A stretch of DNA of 17,472 nt from an uncultured Lachnospiraceae bacterium. GTDB lineage: Bacteria; Bacillota; Clostridia; Lachnospirales; Lachnospiraceae. The notes under the pieces were generated by a model. It did no database searches, was not told the DNA's origin, and was given only the letters and a program-made list of their open reading frames with translations. Shown here in pieces: positions 14,755 through 17,472 of this stretch (position 1 is its first letter; every line of letters starts with the position of its first letter). A program made the position numbers and the translations under genes. Where the stretch lies: assembly GCA_910585255.1 (NCBI GenBank), contig CAJUEI010000063.1:1-17472 (forward strand). The letters are read 5' to 3'.

Positions 14755-16098
14755 ATGGGAAGTATGAAAAGGAAGATTAATCTGCAGTTTTGGTGGATAG
14801 CAGGGGTATCTTCTCTATTGACAGCAACACTGATTACCGTTATCTTTTTTCAGGTATTTAAACAGGAGATCTTTGAGGATTTAAAAACCTATGCCTGTCT
14901 GCTTGGAAACAGCGGTGTATTAGAACATAGGGAGCAGTTGGACTATTTGGAAAAATTTAATGAATTGCGTGTAACGATAATTGCCCCCAATGGAACCGTG
15001 ATATTTGACAATTATGCAGAAAAAGAACAGCTAGACAACCATGCTGACCGAATGGAAGTAGAGCAGGCAGTGGAAAAAGGAGAGGGACAGATGGTTCGGC
15101 GTTCTGCCACATTAAAAGAGAGTACATTTTATTATGCACTGCCGCTTTCAGATGGAAGTGTGCTTCGTGTGGCAAAAGAGGCAGGAAGTATCTGGGGGAT
15201 TGTAATAAAAGCCATACCGCTTATTATATTGGTTATGCTTTTTATGTTTGGAATCTGTACGGTTGTTGCACATCTGCTGACAAAGAGTATGTTAGATCCG
15301 ATTGAGCAGATGGCAGGACATCTAGATGATGAGAAGGGAGTTATTGCCTATCAGGAACTGACGCCATTTATTGAAATGATACAAAAGCAGCATACTGATA
15401 TTGTAAAGGGGGCAAAGATGCGGCAGGAGTTTACCGCAAATGTTTCTCATGAATTAAAAACTCCTTTAACTGCAATCTCCGGTTATGCGGAACTAATTGA
15501 AAACGGAATGGCGACTTCAGAGCATGCGGTTGCCTTTGCGGCAGAAATTCATAAAAGCTCCAACCGTTTATTAAAACTAATCGATGATATTATTCGGTTA
15601 TCCCAGTTGGACAGTCCCAAGGTGCAGATAGAATATGAACAGGTCGATCTGTATGCCTGTGCGAAGGAATGTATGGACTGGCTCTCAAAAAGTGCCCGGG
15701 ATCATAAGATTACCATGCAGTTGTTTGGAATGAAAGAGGTGGTCTATGCGGATTATCATATGATGGAAGAGCTGATTTATAATCTTTGTGATAATGCCAT
15801 CCGCTATAATAATCCAGGCGGAAAGGTGAGTATTACGGTTACAAATGATGTAGATTTTATCTATCTGATTGTAAAAGATGACGGAATCGGCATTTCGAAA
15901 GAGCACCAGGAGCGGATTTTTGAGCGGTTTTACCGGGTGGATAAAAGCCGTTCCAAGTCTACAGGAGGCACAGGATTAGGGCTTGCCATTGTAAAACATA
16001 TCCTAGTACAGCATCAAATTGAAATGGAACTGGTCAGTGAAGTAGGAAAGGGAACAGAGATTAAAATTATATTTGATCGAAACGCTAAGAAAAAATGA
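14755..16098 (+). CDS. PhoR-like sensor histidine kinase
   Basis: The 447-residue membrane kinase has TM1 (about 10-31), an extracytoplasmic sensor (about 32-140, with the PhoR-typical RVTIIAPNGTVIFDN), TM2 (about 145-172) and then the cytoplasmic kinase core. Catalytic motifs are complete: H232 in NVSHELKTPLTAISGY, N-box N343LCDNAIRYNN, G1 D375DGIGIS, F-box FERFYRVDKS and G2 TGGTGLGLAI (from T403). AAAGGG lies 5 nt before ATG 14755. The gene belongs with the response regulator at 12019 but is separated from it by the IS607 element. Expression now depends on read-through or on a promoter within the IS; I find no convincing promoter at the right end. A phosphate-starvation role is inferred from the Na/Pi cotransporter upstream. 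Confidence 0.93.
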   Translation: MGSMKRKINLQFWWIAGVSSLLTATLITVIFFQVFKQEIFEDLKTYACLLGNSGVLEHREQLDYLEKFNELRVTIIAPNGTVIFDNYAEKEQLDNHADRMEVEQAVEKGEGQMVRRSATLKESTFYYALPLSDGSVLRVAKEAGSIWGIVIKAIPLIILVMLFMFGICTVVAHLLTKSMLDPIEQMAGHLDDEKGVIAYQELTPFIEMIQKQHTDIVKGAKMRQEFTANVSHELKTPLTAISGYAELIENGMATSEHAVAFAAEIHKSSNRLLKLIDDIIRLSQLDSPKVQIEYEQVDLYACAKECMDWLSKSARDHKITMQLFGMKEVVYADYHMMEELIYNLCDNAIRYNNPGGKVSITVTNDVDFIYLIVKDDGIGISKEHQERIFERFYRVDKSRSKSTGGTGLGLAIVKHILVQHQIEMELVSEVGKGTEIKIIFDRNAKKK

Positions 16099-16119
16099 TT
16101 TTACTTCTCTGGTAAAATC
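16097..16119 (+). other. Hairpin overlapping the kinase stop codon
   Basis: GATTTTAC and GTAAAATC (16097-16104, 16112-16119) form a perfect 8-bp stem with a 7-nt loop. There is no T-tract, so it is at best a weak terminator or a processing or stability element. It overlaps the proposed purA -35. Confidence 0.4.
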
Positions 16120-16128
16120 GGGTATACT
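16100..16128 (+). promoter_or_regulatory. purA promoter
   Basis: TTTACT (16100-16105) and TATACT (16123-16128) are 17 bp apart, giving a start near 16135 and a leader of about 70 nt. Confidence 0.5.
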
Positions 16129-16176
16129 AAAACCGATAGGATTCGTATACTACCAGATAAAACAGCGTTAGTATAC
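16122..16176. repeat. Three GTATACTA-type motifs upstream of purA
   Basis: GTATACTA occurs at 16122-16129 and 16145-16152 in direct orientation, and inverted as TAGTATAC at 16169-16176. Copies one and three extend to 9 bp. They span the proposed -10 and the early leader, suggesting operator sites or a leader hairpin. Confidence 0.45.
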
Positions 16177-16205
16177 AAAAAGAACAGAATGGAGGACATA
16201 TTAAC

Positions 16206-17472
16206 ATGGTAAGAGCGGTTGTAGGAGCGAATTGGGGAGATGAAGGCAAGGGTAAGATTACGGATATGCTGGCAAAAGAATCGGATATTATTATTCGTTT
16301 TCAGGGGGGCAGCAATGCTGGGCATACCATTATCAACAATTATGGTAAATTTGCACTGCATTTACTTCCGTCAGGTGTATTTTATCAGCATACAACAAGT
16401 ATTATCGGCAACGGGGTTGCTTTAAATATTCCATATTTGCTGCAGGAGATTCAGGAATTAGAGAGTAAGGGAGTTCCGACTCCTAAGATTTTGGTTTCCG
16501 ATCGGGCACAGATTTTAATGCCGTATCATATCTTGCAGGATACCTATGAGGAGGAAAGACTTGCAGGAAAATCGTTTGGATCAACGAAATCTGGAATTGC
16601 TCCGTTTTATTCCGATAAGTATGCAAAGATTGGATTTCAGGTCAGTGAGCTATTTGACGAGGAGTATTTAAGAGAGAAAGTAGAACGGGTCTGCGAAATT
16701 AAGAATGTACTGTTTGAACATCTCTATCATAAGGAGACATTAAAACCAGAAGAAGTATTGCAGACTTTGTTAGAGTATCGGGATATGGTAAAGCCTTATA
16801 TTTGTGATGTATCCCACTATCTGCACCAGGCGATTAAGGAAGAAAAGAGGATTTTATTGGAAGGGCAGTTAGGTTCGCTGAAAGATCCGGATCATGGAAT
16901 CTATCCTATGGTAACGTCTTCTTCTACTCTTGCCGCTTATGGGGCAATTGGGGCAGGGATTCCGCCGTATGAGATTAAAACAATTACTACGGTAGTAAAG
17001 GCTTATTCTAGTGCGGTCGGAGCAGGTGCTTTTGTCAGTGAGATCTTTGGAGAAGAGGCAGAGGAGTTAAGGAAGCGCGGCGGTGACGGCGGAGAATATG
17101 GTGCTACTACCGGTCGTCCTAGGCGGATGGGCTGGTTTGATGCGGTTGCTACCAAATATGGCTGTCGGATTCAGGGGGCTACCGAAGTGGCATTGACGGT
17201 TTTAGATGTATTAGGATATTTAGATGAAATTCCGATGTGCGTGGGATATGAGATTGAAGGAGAAATAGTGACGGAGTTCCCTGCTACAGTATTGTTGGAG
17301 AAAGCAAAACCCGTGATTAAGAAATATCCTGGGTGGAAAAGCGATATCCGGGGAATTCGGGAATATGCAGCACTTCCAAAGGAGTGCAGGGACTATATTG
17401 ATGCAATTGAAGAGGCGATTGGAGTTCCGATTACCTTGGTATCGAACGGACCGGGACGAGAGGATATTATTG
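16206..17472 (+). CDS. purA: Adenylosuccinate synthase (3' end outside window)
   Basis: PurA joins IMP and aspartate using GTP, the first committed step from IMP to AMP. The open frame runs 422 codons to the window edge without a stop. It ends in the conserved VSNGPGREDII, so only a few residues are missing. The GTP loop GDEGKGK holds catalytic D12, and GGSNAGHT holds H40. The stretch around EGQLGSLKDPDHGIYPMVTSSSTLAA differs from the classical EGAQG..LDIDHGTYPFVTSSNT, a version I associate with Lachnospiraceae. GGAGGA (16191-16196) precedes ATG 16206 by 9 nt. It has its own promoter and is functionally unrelated to the phosphate genes upstream. Confidence 0.93.
   Translation, partial: MVRAVVGANWGDEGKGKITDMLAKESDIIIRFQGGSNAGHTIINNYGKFALHLLPSGVFYQHTTSIIGNGVALNIPYLLQEIQELESKGVPTPKILVSDRAQILMPYHILQDTYEEERLAGKSFGSTKSGIAPFYSDKYAKIGFQVSELFDEEYLREKVERVCEIKNVLFEHLYHKETLKPEEVLQTLLEYRDMVKPYICDVSHYLHQAIKEEKRILLEGQLGSLKDPDHGIYPMVTSSSTLAAYGAIGAGIPPYEIKTITTVVKAYSSAVGAGAFVSEIFGEEAEELRKRGGDGGEYGATTGRPRRMGWFDAVATKYGCRIQGATEVALTVLDVLGYLDEIPMCVGYEIEGEIVTEFPATVLLEKAKPVIKKYPGWKSDIRGIREYAALPKECRDYIDAIEEAIGVPITLVSNGPGREDII

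Overview
The window looks like chromosomal DNA of a motile Firmicute of the Clostridia, most likely Lachnospiraceae. The grounds are AT-rich coding sequence, AGGAGG-type ribosome binding sites, a Lachnospiraceae-type PurA, a CheV coupling protein and an LtaS-type enzyme. The family placement is inference from remembered protein similarity; no search was run.

Layout. 1-177: the 3' end of an unrecognised gene and a 28-codon ORF. 178-485: a gene-free stretch holding a GC-rich hairpin like an IS200/IS605 end, three tandem 23-nt repeats and the pdp promoter. 486-1811: pdp, closed by a strong terminator. 1951-6672: three same-strand envelope genes (LTA-synthase-like enzyme, membrane-anchored protein of unknown function, D-Ala-D-Ala carboxypeptidase). 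6804-7703: cheV, ending at a bidirectional terminator shared with the opposing YitT-family gene (7779-8618, minus). 8784-10031 (minus): a stand-alone GltD-like flavoprotein. 10206-16098: a phosphate module made of a Na/Pi cotransporter with PhoU domain, a PhoB/PhoP-like response regulator and a PhoR-like kinase. 16206-end: purA, lacking only its last few codons.

The main event is an IS607-family element of about 2 kb (about 12702-14741) inserted exactly between the response regulator and its kinase. It carries tnpA (MerR-type HTH plus serine recombinase), tnpB with all RuvC catalytic residues, and a probable omega RNA at its right end. Removing it between GG dinucleotides restores a compact regulator-kinase junction in which the regulator's stop codon overlaps the kinase ribosome binding site. 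tnpA is broken into two frames at a canonical -1 slippery heptamer (G GGA AAA), so the catalytic serine is made only if ribosomes slip.

The phosphate operon promoter carries TTTTACA direct repeats 11 bp apart, resembling a Firmicute PhoP box. This suggests autoregulation by the regulator encoded downstream, with the IS607 insertion now separating the two halves of the two-component system. Apart from this the window is mostly ordinary core genome. I see no CRISPR array, rRNA, tRNA or defence island.
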